A stretch of DNA of 64,000 nt from Opitutales bacterium (GTDB taxonomy: Bacteria; Verrucomicrobiota; Verrucomicrobiia; Opitutales; Seribacteraceae), in assembly GCA_028045305.1 (NCBI GenBank), contig JAOFTV010000007.1, positions 1 through 64,000 of the forward strand, in the 5' to 3' direction. Positions within the stretch are counted from its first letter, which is position 1. Every line of letters begins with the position of its first letter. The notes below the pieces were generated by a model. That model did no database searches, was not told where the DNA came from, and saw nothing but the letters and a program-made list of their open reading frames with translations. The position numbers and the translations under genes are program-made. Below are positions 19,413-28,600 of the stretch, one piece after another.

Positions 19413-20411
19413 TTAAGAATTCAAGGGCGTTGGAAGAAATCCCCTAAGCAATTTCTCTAATTGGTTGAAACTCTGCCGTTCACAATTTGCATTACTGGCG
19501 TAATGAAAACCCTCACTACAGGAAACGCCCCCATGAATACCAATTTTATTTCCCCAAAAAGCCTGGATTGGTTGGATTACATAATGGTCATCGAACTCCA
19601 ATACGTTCCGAGATTCATCGGCAGGAATAAGGGTTTCGTGCATTTTTTCGCCAGGCCTTAGTCCAATAACTACTTTAGAACAACCGGGGGCAACGACATC
19701 GGCGATTTCATCGACTGTGCAAGCTGGTATTTTAGGAACAAATAACTCACCACCCACCATTTTCTCAAAACAATCGAGAACAAAATCAACTCCCATCTGC
19801 AAGGTGAGTAAAAATCTCGTCATTTCTGGATTTGTAATGGTAATTGAACCTGTTTCTCTTTGCTTTTGAAAAAGAGGAATTACACTACCCCTGCTTCCAA
19901 TTACATTTCCATATCGAACGACCGAAAAAATCGTCGATTGTCCGCCAGCATAACTATTCGCTGCAATGAACACCTTATCCGAGCACAATTTTGTAGCACC
20001 ATAAAGGTTCACTGGATTTACAGCCTTATCCGTACTCAATGCAATTACTCTCTTAACTTTCGCTGCAATTGCGGCTTCTACAACGTTTGTTGCACCATTT
20101 ACGTTAGTTTTAATAAATTCATGCGGGTTATACTCAGCTGCCGGAACTTGTTTAAGAGCTGCAGCATGAACAACAAAATCCACTCCGCGCATTGCCAAAG
20201 TTAAACGATCTTTATCTCTCACATCACCGAGGAAAAAGCGCAATGCTCGATTATTGAAGTGCTCTTCAGCTTGCATTTCGGATTGTTTCCATTCGTCTCT
20301 AGAATAAACAATTATTTTTCGAGGCGCGCATTTTGAAAGTATGATGCGAATAAATTCACGGCCAAAAGATCCGGTTCCCCCGGTTATCAAAATTGTTTTA
20401 TCATCAAACAT
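19413..20411 (-). CDS. pseB: UDP-N-acetylglucosamine 4,6-dehydratase (inverting)
   Basis: This enzyme performs the first step of pseudaminic acid synthesis: dehydration and C5 epimerisation of UDP-GlcNAc. It is an extended short-chain dehydrogenase of 332 residues. Visible features are the NAD site ITGGTGSFGREF at residues 9-20, HAAALKQVPAAEYNP, the catalytic region STDKAVNPVNLYGATK with the Tyr/Lys pair, and FSVVRYGNVIGSRGSVIP. All fit the FlaA1/PseB family. It probably acts with pseI, directly downstream, to supply a nonulosonic acid for flagellin or surface glycans. An 88-base gap separates it from the aminotransferase upstream. I saw no clear promoter there. Confidence 0.95.
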   Translation of the reverse strand: MFDDKTILITGGTGSFGREFIRIILSKCAPRKIIVYSRDEWKQSEMQAEEHFNNRALRFFLGDVRDKDRLTLAMRGVDFVVHAAALKQVPAAEYNPHEFIKTNVNGATNVVEAAIAAKVKRVIALSTDKAVNPVNLYGATKLCSDKVFIAANSYAGGQSTIFSVVRYGNVIGSRGSVIPLFQKQRETGSITITNPEMTRFLLTLQMGVDFVLDCFEKMVGGELFVPKIPACTVDEIADVVAPGCSKVVIGLRPGEKMHETLIPADESRNVLEFDDHYVIQPIQAFWGNKIGIHGGVSCSEGFHYASNANCERQSFNQLEKLLRGFLPTPLNS

Positions 20412-20499
20412 TTAATAACAATTTAGCCGATTATGAACCTGACAGTCGATGCCAAAGAAAGAAGCAAAAATATAAATACTGGAAGCTTTATAGTCACTT

Positions 20500-21726
20500 C
20501 TATCGTTCATTAGCTTGAAAATGAGTTAATGCAACCTCCACTCTGTCCAAAGTTTCAATAATATCCTTTTCGGAGTGAGAACTACCCAAAAACCAGTTAT
20601 GATGAGGATGAAAATATAAACCTACTTCAGCACAACTTTGACAGAATTTCTGAATTTTGTAGAGATTAGAATCACCCTCTATAAAGGGATATGGCATTGA
20701 AGGAGGACCAGTCATTTTTAAAGGAAGCCCATGATTAGCTGTTAAAACTTCGAGTTTAGATGAAAAAAATTTCCCAATATTTCGTATGTAAGAAGCAACT
20801 CCATTTTTTTGTGACAATTCAAAGGAAGCATTCGCAGCAGCCATAGCTAAAGCGTCATTCCAGCAACTTCCCGTGAGAAATACATCGGACGCTGCACTTC
20901 TAAACCATTCCGATCCCAGACATGCAGATATTGCATAGCCATTACCCAAAGCTTTTGAATAAATTGCCATGTCGGGTGTAAAATTAAAAAATCTGTGAGA
21001 ACCAGAATCATGTAACCGACCACCGGTTCTTACATCATCCAAAATTAAGGCAATGCCTTCGCTTTTGCAAAGATTCTGGGTATCTTGCCAAAACCCGTCC
21101 GCAGGCATCTCAGAGGGTGCAAACGCCGCATGGTGGTAGGGAGTCAAAATAATTCCTGCTACCTGATTTCTTCTTTTTTTAACTAAATCTGAGAGATGAT
21201 CGAAATCATTCCACTTAAATTCTAATATTTTTTCACGATCGGAAGGAATCCTTCCACCCAGACCAGGATCACACCATGCATCGACTCCATGATAAGCCCC
21301 TTTTGCTTTGATGATAAATTCCCGGCCACTTTTTTCACGAGCTACTCGAATTGCCCAGGTTGTAAGATCAGAACCATTTTTTGCAAAAACTGCCCAATCT
21401 GCAAAATCAATTGCTTCCACCATCCGCTCTGCCAATTCGACCATTAAAGTACTTGGCTGATTGAAGACCGACCCCCTTAACCTTTGGTTTTCAACAGCTT
21501 CTTCCACTTTCGGATTCAAGTATCCATGTAATATCGCACCGAATCCGCACATGAAGTCTAGCCACTCGTTTCCGTCTAAGTCAGTAAAACGGCAATCTTT
21601 TGCTTGTTTACAATAATGGGGAAATGAACGAGGCAAACCAGCTGCTGGAGCAACATGACCATAAATTCCACCAGGAATTACTTGGCCAGCTCGTTTAAAC
21701 CAGGAGTCGGATTTTTTTCTATTCAT
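20500..21726 (-). CDS. Class III (HemL-like) PLP aminotransferase
   Basis: This is a 408-residue fold-type I PLP enzyme resembling glutamate-1-semialdehyde aminomutase. It shows SWFKRAGQVIPGGIYG at the N-terminus, FAKNGSDLTTWAIRVAR, the GAYHG segment, LILDDVRTGGR (usual DEVRTG Asp) and SKALGNGYAISACLG with the Schiff-base lysine. The context is a sugar gene block, and no other haem gene is near. It therefore more likely aminates a nucleotide sugar or another surface metabolite than makes haem. The ATG at 21726 is chosen; a GTG at 21744 is also possible. It overlaps the upstream gene by 8 bases or more, so it is co-translated with it. Confidence 0.85.
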   Translation of the reverse strand: MNRKKSDSWFKRAGQVIPGGIYGHVAPAAGLPRSFPHYCKQAKDCRFTDLDGNEWLDFMCGFGAILHGYLNPKVEEAVENQRLRGSVFNQPSTLMVELAERMVEAIDFADWAVFAKNGSDLTTWAIRVAREKSGREFIIKAKGAYHGVDAWCDPGLGGRIPSDREKILEFKWNDFDHLSDLVKKRRNQVAGIILTPYHHAAFAPSEMPADGFWQDTQNLCKSEGIALILDDVRTGGRLHDSGSHRFFNFTPDMAIYSKALGNGYAISACLGSEWFRSAASDVFLTGSCWNDALAMAAANASFELSQKNGVASYIRNIGKFFSSKLEVLTANHGLPLKMTGPPSMPYPFIEGDSNLYKIQKFCQSCAEVGLYFHPHHNWFLGSSHSEKDIIETLDRVEVALTHFQANER

Positions 21727-22408
21727 GTTGGGATGGTAGCTCACTTCTAACTACCCTACTCGCGTATCCGAATTTCTCCAACAAAGGAATTTGCCCTGTT
21801 AATTGGATTTGCCCATCTCCGGCAGCTAGCATGTGATCTAAATTTCCAACTGCACTCAAACAAGCAGCTTGATCGCTACTAAAAATTAAAGTGGCAGTTG
21901 ATTGCTTCATAATCGCATTATGCTCCAATGCCCAAGGCTGCGAATTTATTCTACAAATGGTCATGAAAACTCCTTCTTTTTCTGAACCAACTCCAATTGA
22001 AGAGTTTGGGTGATCAACAAATAAATCAACGCAATCAGGATGAAAATTCATATAGGTAACTGTAGCTTCTAGTGCAGCACTTAAGAGTACTTTTGCGTTT
22101 CCTGGTTCCCTCCATCCATTTTGATGAATCTGCCCAACTTTGATAACCAATCTTAAGGCAGCAGTTGATGTGAAAGGAGATCGCAGAAATTTACTCAACT
22201 GTGGGATAGCAAATCCCCTCTTAGCTGCTTTGACCAGCGAATTGTCCTTAAATGCCAAGCCAGACTGCCCGAAACTAATTGTCTTCTCCGAGCAAATTCT
22301 TGGTAAAAGGAAATTCGCAAGATCATGCCCTTTAAGAAGTTGTAATTGAGAAGCCCAAATGGATCTAGCCAAAGTCCAGGGAACCAACCGTTCTACGGGC
22401 AAGTTCAC
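21719..22408 (-). CDS. Protein of unknown function in the glycan gene block
   Basis: This 229-residue protein starts with GTG and overlaps the glycosyltransferase stop by 4 bases. I do not recognise a catalytic motif. The C-terminal 60 residues (ATLIFSSDQAACLSAV, then GDGQIQLTGQIPLLEKFGY) recall the SCP2 sterol-carrier-like pattern, in which a hydrophobic strand is followed by GD-x-x-L-x-G-x-I. This resemblance is weak. No signal peptide or membrane helix is evident. The tight overlaps on both sides suggest that it works in one pathway with the aminotransferase and glycosyltransferase, possibly carrying or modifying a lipid-linked product. Confidence 0.6.
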   Translation of the reverse strand: MNLPVERLVPWTLARSIWASQLQLLKGHDLANFLLPRICSEKTISFGQSGLAFKDNSLVKAAKRGFAIPQLSKFLRSPFTSTAALRLVIKVGQIHQNGWREPGNAKVLLSAALEATVTYMNFHPDCVDLFVDHPNSSIGVGSEKEGVFMTICRINSQPWALEHNAIMKQSTATLIFSSDQAACLSAVGNLDHMLAAGDGQIQLTGQIPLLEKFGYASRVVRSELPSQHE

Positions 22409-23518
22409 TTTAAACGAACCAACCCTTCTAGGGCGGACAAGAAAAGTTCAGGACTTTTATCAACAACAATCGATAACGGTGGGCCTTTTTCCAAAGACTT
22501 CATCTTTATCGGCAGAAGGCTAGGCTTAGGACAAATCGCAACTGAGTTGGAATACTTTTTCCAAAAGTTTAAATTGTTTGTCTCTTGAGGCATAACTCCC
22601 CCAGATGTATCAAAAATTATTGGACAACTAGTCACCAATGCCTCAGTCGAAATACCTGCACCAGGACGAGCAAAGACAAAGTCAACAGATTTTAAAAGTT
22701 GAAACATTTCTTTATCCTGAATCGTCTGAAGCGGTATAATTTTAATGCCTGCACAATTGTTGTAATTTTTAGAAAGATCCCGGTACACAGCATGGTTTGT
22801 CCCGCAAAGAGCAATAATTTGACAAGATTCTCCCAAATTCAAAAAAGAATTTATAATTTCAGCATGATGGTTAACTCCATTTGCGCCTGTTGAAAGTAGG
22901 TAAGTTGGTTTGCCACCATCTAGTCCATAAGTACCTAGTAAATCGCTTCTTGATTGGAATGTTTTCAGATAAAATGATTTCCTGAGAAGAGGTCCAACCA
23001 CTAGACATTTTCCTGGAGGCATCCCTCTTTTTTGAGCAGCCAAGCAACATTCCTTAGTTGGTCCAACAAAAAGGTTATTTTTGGGGTTCACCCAATGCCT
23101 GGAAAAACCCAAGCCATCTGCTAATTCTCCAGAATATACCACGAAGGGAAGAGATGGTGAAATCTCCTTCCTCAAAAGGTCAAAAAATCCATGATTTAAA
23201 TGAGAATGCATAGAAACAACAATATTAGGGTCAAAAGTCTTAGAATCCTGCAGAAAGTATTTAGCTCCAATTATTCTCTTAGCCCCCCTATGCATACCGG
23301 CAATTTCCAAGAAGTAGAAATAAGGAAAGTGCATTAGTGGAAATTTTTTTTGTATAAAATTATACAAATTACATCCAAATCTATACCCGATAAATGACGA
23401 CTCCAAGGGGTGATAAACTTTTGCTAGCCCCCCCCTATCACTCCACCACTCTTTCAATGCATTTGCTCTCATATCATGCCCCCCCCCCGGTGGATGCACT
23501 CAAAATTAGCAACTTCAT
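22405..23518 (-). CDS. MGDG synthase/GT28-like glycosyltransferase, out of frame at a poly-G tract
   Basis: The family N-terminus is a short strand plus GGGH. The ATG at 23518 gives MKLLILSASTGGG and then hits a G10 run (23488-23479) that shifts it into a stop (GGGA then TGA). The next frame begins exactly there with GGGHDMRANALKEWW. Removing one G joins the frames into a 370-residue protein with a perfect family N-terminus. The middle has DPNIVVSMHSHLNHG. The C-terminal GT-B nucleotide-sugar domain has STGANGVNHH, DFVFARPGAGISTEAL and MPQETNN. A GTG at 23499 just before the run could give a 364-residue form but would lack the first strand. A second tract, G8, lies at 23435-23428. This may be phase-variable or a sequencing indel. 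Confidence 0.85.
23428..23435 (-). repeat. G8 homopolymer in glycosyltransferase coding strand
   Basis: Eight consecutive G (C on the plus strand) encode Arg-Gly-Gly near residue 30. The frame is intact across this tract. It lies 43 bases from the G10 tract in the same gene. Confidence 0.9.
23479..23488 (-). repeat. G10 homopolymer at the GGGH motif of the glycosyltransferase
   Basis: Ten consecutive G on the coding strand span the codons of the conserved Gly-Gly-Gly. Nine G would put the upstream ATG (23518) in frame with the rest. With ten, translation from that ATG ends after about 14 codons. This is the arrangement seen in poly-G contingency genes. Confidence 0.9.
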
Positions 23519-23582
23519 TGAATAAAATATATAGGCTTAGGGAAGGACAGACTGATCAAGTCTATCCATTAACCAATCTTTT

Positions 23583-24824
23583 CTAAAGTAGGGAATGAAC
23601 AAACAGACCACTTCTTAGTTTGGGCTCAAACCAGGTAGTTTTAGGGGGCATAATCTCCCCCGCATCAGCAATAGTTAACAATTGTTCCATTGATACAGGA
23701 AAGAGAGCAAAAGCAGCAGCCATTTTCCCAGAATCCACCTCAACTTGGAGGGCATCCAAACCCCGTATACCGCCAATGAAATCAATCCTGTCGCTTTTCC
23801 GAAGATCTTTAATGTTAAGAATTGGATTGAGTACCAACTCGTAAAGTATAGTGACATCCAAGTCTTTAACAGGGTTCGAATTACGAGAACTATCCAAAGG
23901 AGTCAACCTGTACCATTGACCGTCAAGATACATTGCAAATTCCCTAATTTTGGATGGTTTGCATTTTTTAAACTCAATTGGTTCCAAAACGAACTTTGAT
24001 TTAAGAAGGGTAATGAATTCTGTAGGTGTCAGCCCATTTAAATCCCTGACCACACGATTATAATCAAAAATTTCCAATTGGTCATCTGGGAATACAACTG
24101 CCATGAAATAATTATATTCTTCGGTACCCTCATGATTCAAATTCGCCTCACTTCTTCTAGTGCCCACCCGAGCGGCAGCAGCAGTACGGTGGTGACCATC
24201 AGCAACATACAAACAAGGAACCTCAGAAAAAATTCGCCCGATTTGCTCGATAATTTGATCATCTGAACATATCCAAAGTTCATGCCTGACTCCATCTTCG
24301 GCAACAAAATCGTACACGGGAGTATTGCTTTGAAGGTTTTGAATGACGGCATTCAATTCGGGCTTTCCTCGATAAGAGAAAAAAACTGGTTCCGAATTTG
24401 CATCTAGTACTTCAACATGACGAACGCGGTCATTTTCTTTAGCGGTTCTTGTTAGCTCATGCTTTTTTATGAGACCGTCATAATACTGTTGGAAATGGCA
24501 ACAACCAACCAAACCCGTTTGACTTCGATTGTTCATAGTCAAACGATAAATGTAAAAACAGGCTTTAGAATCTTGAGAAAATACACCCGCATCAATAAGC
24601 GAAAGAAAATTCTCTTTAGCTCTTAGGTATACCTCTTCCGAGTAAGGATTCGTGTTCTCCGGGAGATCAATCTCAGATTTAATTACATGAAGAAATGAAC
24701 TTTCATTATTGACTGCAGCCAATCTTGCTTCCTCAGAATTAAGAACATCATACGGTTGGGATGCAACTTGAGCAACATGGTCATTTGATGGTCGGATAGC
24801 CCGAAAAGGCTTGAAATTAATCAT
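23583..24824 (-). CDS. DUF1015 family protein
   Basis: This 413-residue cytosolic protein matches the widespread DUF1015 family, whose biochemical role I cannot state. Typical features are the N-terminal INFKPFRAIRP with VASQPYDVL, the KENDRVRHVEVL segment, and the conserved LYVADGHHRTAAAAR motif near the middle, followed by NYFMAVVFPDDQLEI. The C-terminal IMPPKTTWFEPKLRSGLFVH is also characteristic. The length is usual for the family. It is the gene after csrA on the same strand (33-base gap), so it may be transcribed at the end of the flagellar unit. A link to motility is not established. Confidence 0.88.
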   Translation of the reverse strand: MINFKPFRAIRPSNDHVAQVASQPYDVLNSEEARLAAVNNESSFLHVIKSEIDLPENTNPYSEEVYLRAKENFLSLIDAGVFSQDSKACFYIYRLTMNNRSQTGLVGCCHFQQYYDGLIKKHELTRTAKENDRVRHVEVLDANSEPVFFSYRGKPELNAVIQNLQSNTPVYDFVAEDGVRHELWICSDDQIIEQIGRIFSEVPCLYVADGHHRTAAAARVGTRRSEANLNHEGTEEYNYFMAVVFPDDQLEIFDYNRVVRDLNGLTPTEFITLLKSKFVLEPIEFKKCKPSKIREFAMYLDGQWYRLTPLDSSRNSNPVKDLDVTILYELVLNPILNIKDLRKSDRIDFIGGIRGLDALQVEVDSGKMAAAFALFPVSMEQLLTIADAGEIMPPKTTWFEPKLRSGLFVHSLL

Positions 24825-24857
24825 TCTTAATTTGGGAGATTGACTGTTTTTAGGAGA

Positions 24858-25142
24858 TCAAGGTTTATCTTTTGCTTTTTTAGCCCGAATTTGGGCAATC
24901 AGCTTTAAAGCGGAACCTGCGGCAAGCGTACTTTTGAGCGGAGCTGTTTGTCCCTTACCAGCAAAGGCAGCTGCTTGATTTGAAGATTGCATTTCCTCAA
25001 GAATTTCGCGGCGCAAAATAGAAATTGATCTGGGTGCGGAAATTCCAATTTTAACAGAATCTCCCTCAATTTTGGTGATCGAAATCTCAATTTCATCACC
25101 AATACGTATACCCTGATCAATTTTTCTAGATAAAATAAGCAT
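24858..25142 (-). CDS. csrA: Carbon storage regulator CsrA with C-terminal extension
   Basis: CsrA binds GGA motifs in mRNA leaders to repress translation, notably of flagellin. The first 50 residues are canonical: MLILSRKIDQGIRIGDEIEI, the core VKIGISAPRSISILRREI and then LEEM. Conserved RNA-binding residues Leu4 and Arg6 and the Arg in ILRRE are present. About 40 extra residues (AAAFAGKGQTAPLKS..., ending Lys-rich) follow. That makes 94 residues against the usual 60-75. It is 17 bases downstream of fliW, its likely antagonist. Confidence 0.95.
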   Translation of the reverse strand: MLILSRKIDQGIRIGDEIEISITKIEGDSVKIGISAPRSISILRREILEEMQSSNQAAAFAGKGQTAPLKSTLAAGSALKLIAQIRAKKAKDKP

Positions 25143-25159
25143 CGTACCCTCAGATGCAG

Positions 25160-25612
25160 TTATTCCCCGGAATCTGCCAAGTCTAAGATATGGCGTGCGG
25201 AGTACTTTTCATGGTTGTTAATTATACACTGCTTCGCGACGAGGGTGTTACGATTTACTATAACTGGGCCTACTAAATTAACGGAAATTTTTGAGTTACC
25301 CTCAGATGGCAAAGTAATGATATTTAATATCATGGTGTCATCCGCACCTGTGACTTTAAGGTAATCGACATCATTATCAGAGATTTCAACAGTGTAGTCA
25401 GGAATAATTCCCCCAGGTTCGATAACAATAAAAGCTAAGCCCTCTTGACCTCCTTCCCTCAACCACATAAAAGGAAGCTCTTCTTGGTCATAAAATAATT
25501 CCATTTCTTTAATGTCAGGAAAACCAAAAAGCCCACCTGAAACATCAATCATGTGGCTATGTTGAGCACTTTTTTCCCCATGCAAGGATTCCTCGCCTAT
25601 TTTCAGCTTCAT
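25160..25612 (-). CDS. fliW: Flagellar assembly factor FliW
   Basis: FliW binds CsrA (and flagellin in characterised species) to couple flagellin synthesis to export. The 150-residue protein has the family pattern: VSGGLFGFPDIKEMELFYD, ELPFMWLREGG with AFIVIEPGG, and IPDYTVEISDNDVDYL. NLVGPVIVNRNTLVAKQCI is close to the usual NLLAPIVINxxxxxxxQ segment. It lies between flgL and csrA in the order flgL-fliW-csrA, common in several phyla. Confidence 0.95.
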   Translation of the reverse strand: MKLKIGEESLHGEKSAQHSHMIDVSGGLFGFPDIKEMELFYDQEELPFMWLREGGQEGLAFIVIEPGGIIPDYTVEISDNDVDYLKVTGADDTMILNIITLPSEGNSKISVNLVGPVIVNRNTLVAKQCIINNHEKYSARHILDLADSGE

Positions 25613-25633
25613 CAGAAAAAATTAAGAATAGTG

Positions 25634-28600
25634 CTAGAGATAATTAAGTAAAGATGTGTTTAACAAGTTGGCACCAACTTGCATAGCAGCCTGGTAAGCG
25701 GTGGATATCTGGGTAAGACGCATTATAGCATCGGAAATGTCCACATCCAAATCATTTGCAAGTCTTTGATCAAGAGCGAGGTGGTATTCTTCATCGTGTG
25801 CACGAACGGTTTCCATCCTTACCATTACAGAAGAAAGTTCGCCCATCTTATCGACAACTTTATTTTCGAAACTTATCAAGTCTTTCTCTGTATTTTGAAT
25901 TTGTTGAGCCATTTTGGTTGGGTCATTCTCTCTTAAACCATTCCTTAGCTCAACCATAGAATCCAAAAGGTCTGCAAGTTCAGAAGTATTGTTATTCTCC
26001 GCATTCAAGAATGAGGATATTTTACTATCCTTGCCCACATAAAATTCAGCATTTTCCTTAGAACCAGTGTAAGTAACGCCAATTACATTTCCATTAGAAT
26101 CTCTGTGGTCCAAAAAAGTCTTAGCTCCGGAAGCAAATGAATAACTATCTCCCAATCGAGGACCCATGGGGGTGTCAGTTCGAGCGGATAAAGCTTCTTC
26201 ACTAATCGAAAAACCTGTTATGATGAAAGGACCAGGGTCATTAGGGTTTTCACCCCAAATAACTTCAGCCTCAAAGGATTGACCGTCAGGAAGGACAATT
26301 TCTGCAACTTTGTAAGACTCAGGTATGGATATCGTGGTAGGGTCTGATGAGCTATTAGGGAAGAAATATTTACCGGGATGATCCACGCGAAGACCAGTTA
26401 CTTTTCCATTTGAGTCGGTAAGAACTTCAACTTCAGCATCAATTCCATTAGAACCGGCAGGTTCTATTTTCACCTGTGCATTCACTTGGTTCTCTGCAGT
26501 GAATGAAAGTACATGCTCGATCGGTTGAGCAACGGGAAGCCAGACATTATTGAAGATAGGCTCACCCTTGGCTCTTTGCATATCCATATATTCTTGATTA
26601 AGAGCGTCTGGAACATCTAAAAAGAATTCCTCTGACGGACTTAATAGTGGGCGATGGTAGTCACCATCTGAACCTAGGAATTCATCATCATCTCTATTGT
26701 CAAAACCGACAATATCACCATTAACCAATGGTTTTCCATTTGTTTGGCACTCGTAGTATACTCCTTCATGCAAAACAATTTGTCCTTTAAAATAATTTCG
26801 ATTCGCAGACCACTCTGCACCCTGTTCACTTACAAATGCACTAACCTTTGAAAATAAAGGTGAGGAAGTTATTGCGACAGAACTGGCATCGGAAACATCT
26901 TCTGTAGCAACATAATAAGAATCGGAAGGACGATCATAAATATAATCTCCTCTTTGTATGGGCATCGAAATATCAGATTCAACAATTTTTTCTCTTCCAT
27001 CTATTGGCAAGTCAGCTCCAAGTGAAAGATACAATCTTTTGTCAACCGAGTCATATAATTTTTCACCCTTGGGAATCAATGCGGAAATAGGATCAGTATG
27101 CTCAGCAGAAGTGCTTTCATCTACCGAAGGACTTGTTGAAAGAACGACAAAATAAGTTCCACCGTATTGAATGACATCGGAATTCTCCAAATTATCACCT
27201 TTAGACTTTATAGATCCTCTCGCAAAAAGACCTCCAACCTGAGCTTGCCCATCGGGCAAAGCTGACAAACGATAAGTTTGACTGGATGCATCGAAGGAAA
27301 CCAACGCTGATGACTCGGACCCTTGAGTTTCGAACTTAGCAACAGGGTAACCAATCTCTCGAACCATATTCGCTATGTCGTTAAAAAGCACATTGGCATC
27401 CGTGTAAGTGCGACTGGCGGAATTGAGAAGAATATCGTAAGTATGACTCTCTGCTTCTTGACGATCGTCAAATAGTTTGCCATCCGGAGTTGTGAAGAAA
27501 AACTTGGTTTCTTGGCCCGTGTTTTTAATACTCCAATCTTCGCGACCAGCATCATAACCAGAACCAACCTCTCTCCAAAAGCTTGAGCTTTCCTGAGTTG
27601 GCAAATGGTTAAAGTTTTCATCGCTAAGCGACATCCATAGTTTGCCATCAAAATCAACAATTTGACCAGATTGATATGGTTGCAGCCTTTTCCATGGCTT
27701 TGTAAGTTCGATGTTAATCTTAGAGCCTGCTTCTTCATTTTGCTGTCCAACATTTAAGCTCCAAGTTTGTTTGGATTCTTTTACGGAATCCCAAACCATG
27801 TCCTTTTCAGCTTGTGTTAGGCCATCGTAATCTGTGTTAGGAAACAAAGACGATGCTTTTTCTTTAGCAAGTGCATCCAACTGGTTAGTAAAGTAACTCC
27901 TGCTATCATAACCAGAGATATATTCCGCTTCTCCGATAAATGTGCTGCCAACATTACCCGTAACTTCCAAAACTCCAGAAGCAGAAATTTGTGCTTTTAA
28001 GTCAATATCGTAGTCGTGGGTATCGCTGGATGCCCGAGACCCTCTGACAAATCCGAGGTAAGATGTCGGTTCGTAACTCGGATCAGTTGGATCTAAAAGA
28101 CTTGCAGGATCCTGTACCGTCTGAGAGTCACTTAAAAAATATGCATCACTATTTATAAGATCCCGAAGAACTTCCAACGCCTTGGTTGTAGATACATTAG
28201 ATGCCGTCTCAAAAGGACTAATCTTTTTCCAATTATCACTCCCAATTTCCGGAAATGTCCCCGTCGAATCCGTTAAAGCTTCGAAATAACTGATCTTATC
28301 GCCCGAGGTAAAACGGTAAGCTTGCGTAGAAGCATTGGGAAGAGAGGTCCATAACGATTCGTTAAATTTTTGATTTGCCGAAATGTCTCCATTTGCTTGG
28401 ACGGTTTGATTCCCCCAATTTACAACATCACCCGAAGAGTAGCTTTCTTTGGGATCCCATTGGGGAATTTCATTTTCGACTGGTTCCAACCATAATTCCC
28501 CACTGTCTTCAACAATTGAAAAATAAGCACCGTAGGAAGGAAAAAAATCTATATTGGATTGAGCACCCAAACTTACAGCAACTTCTTTGATTTGACTTGC

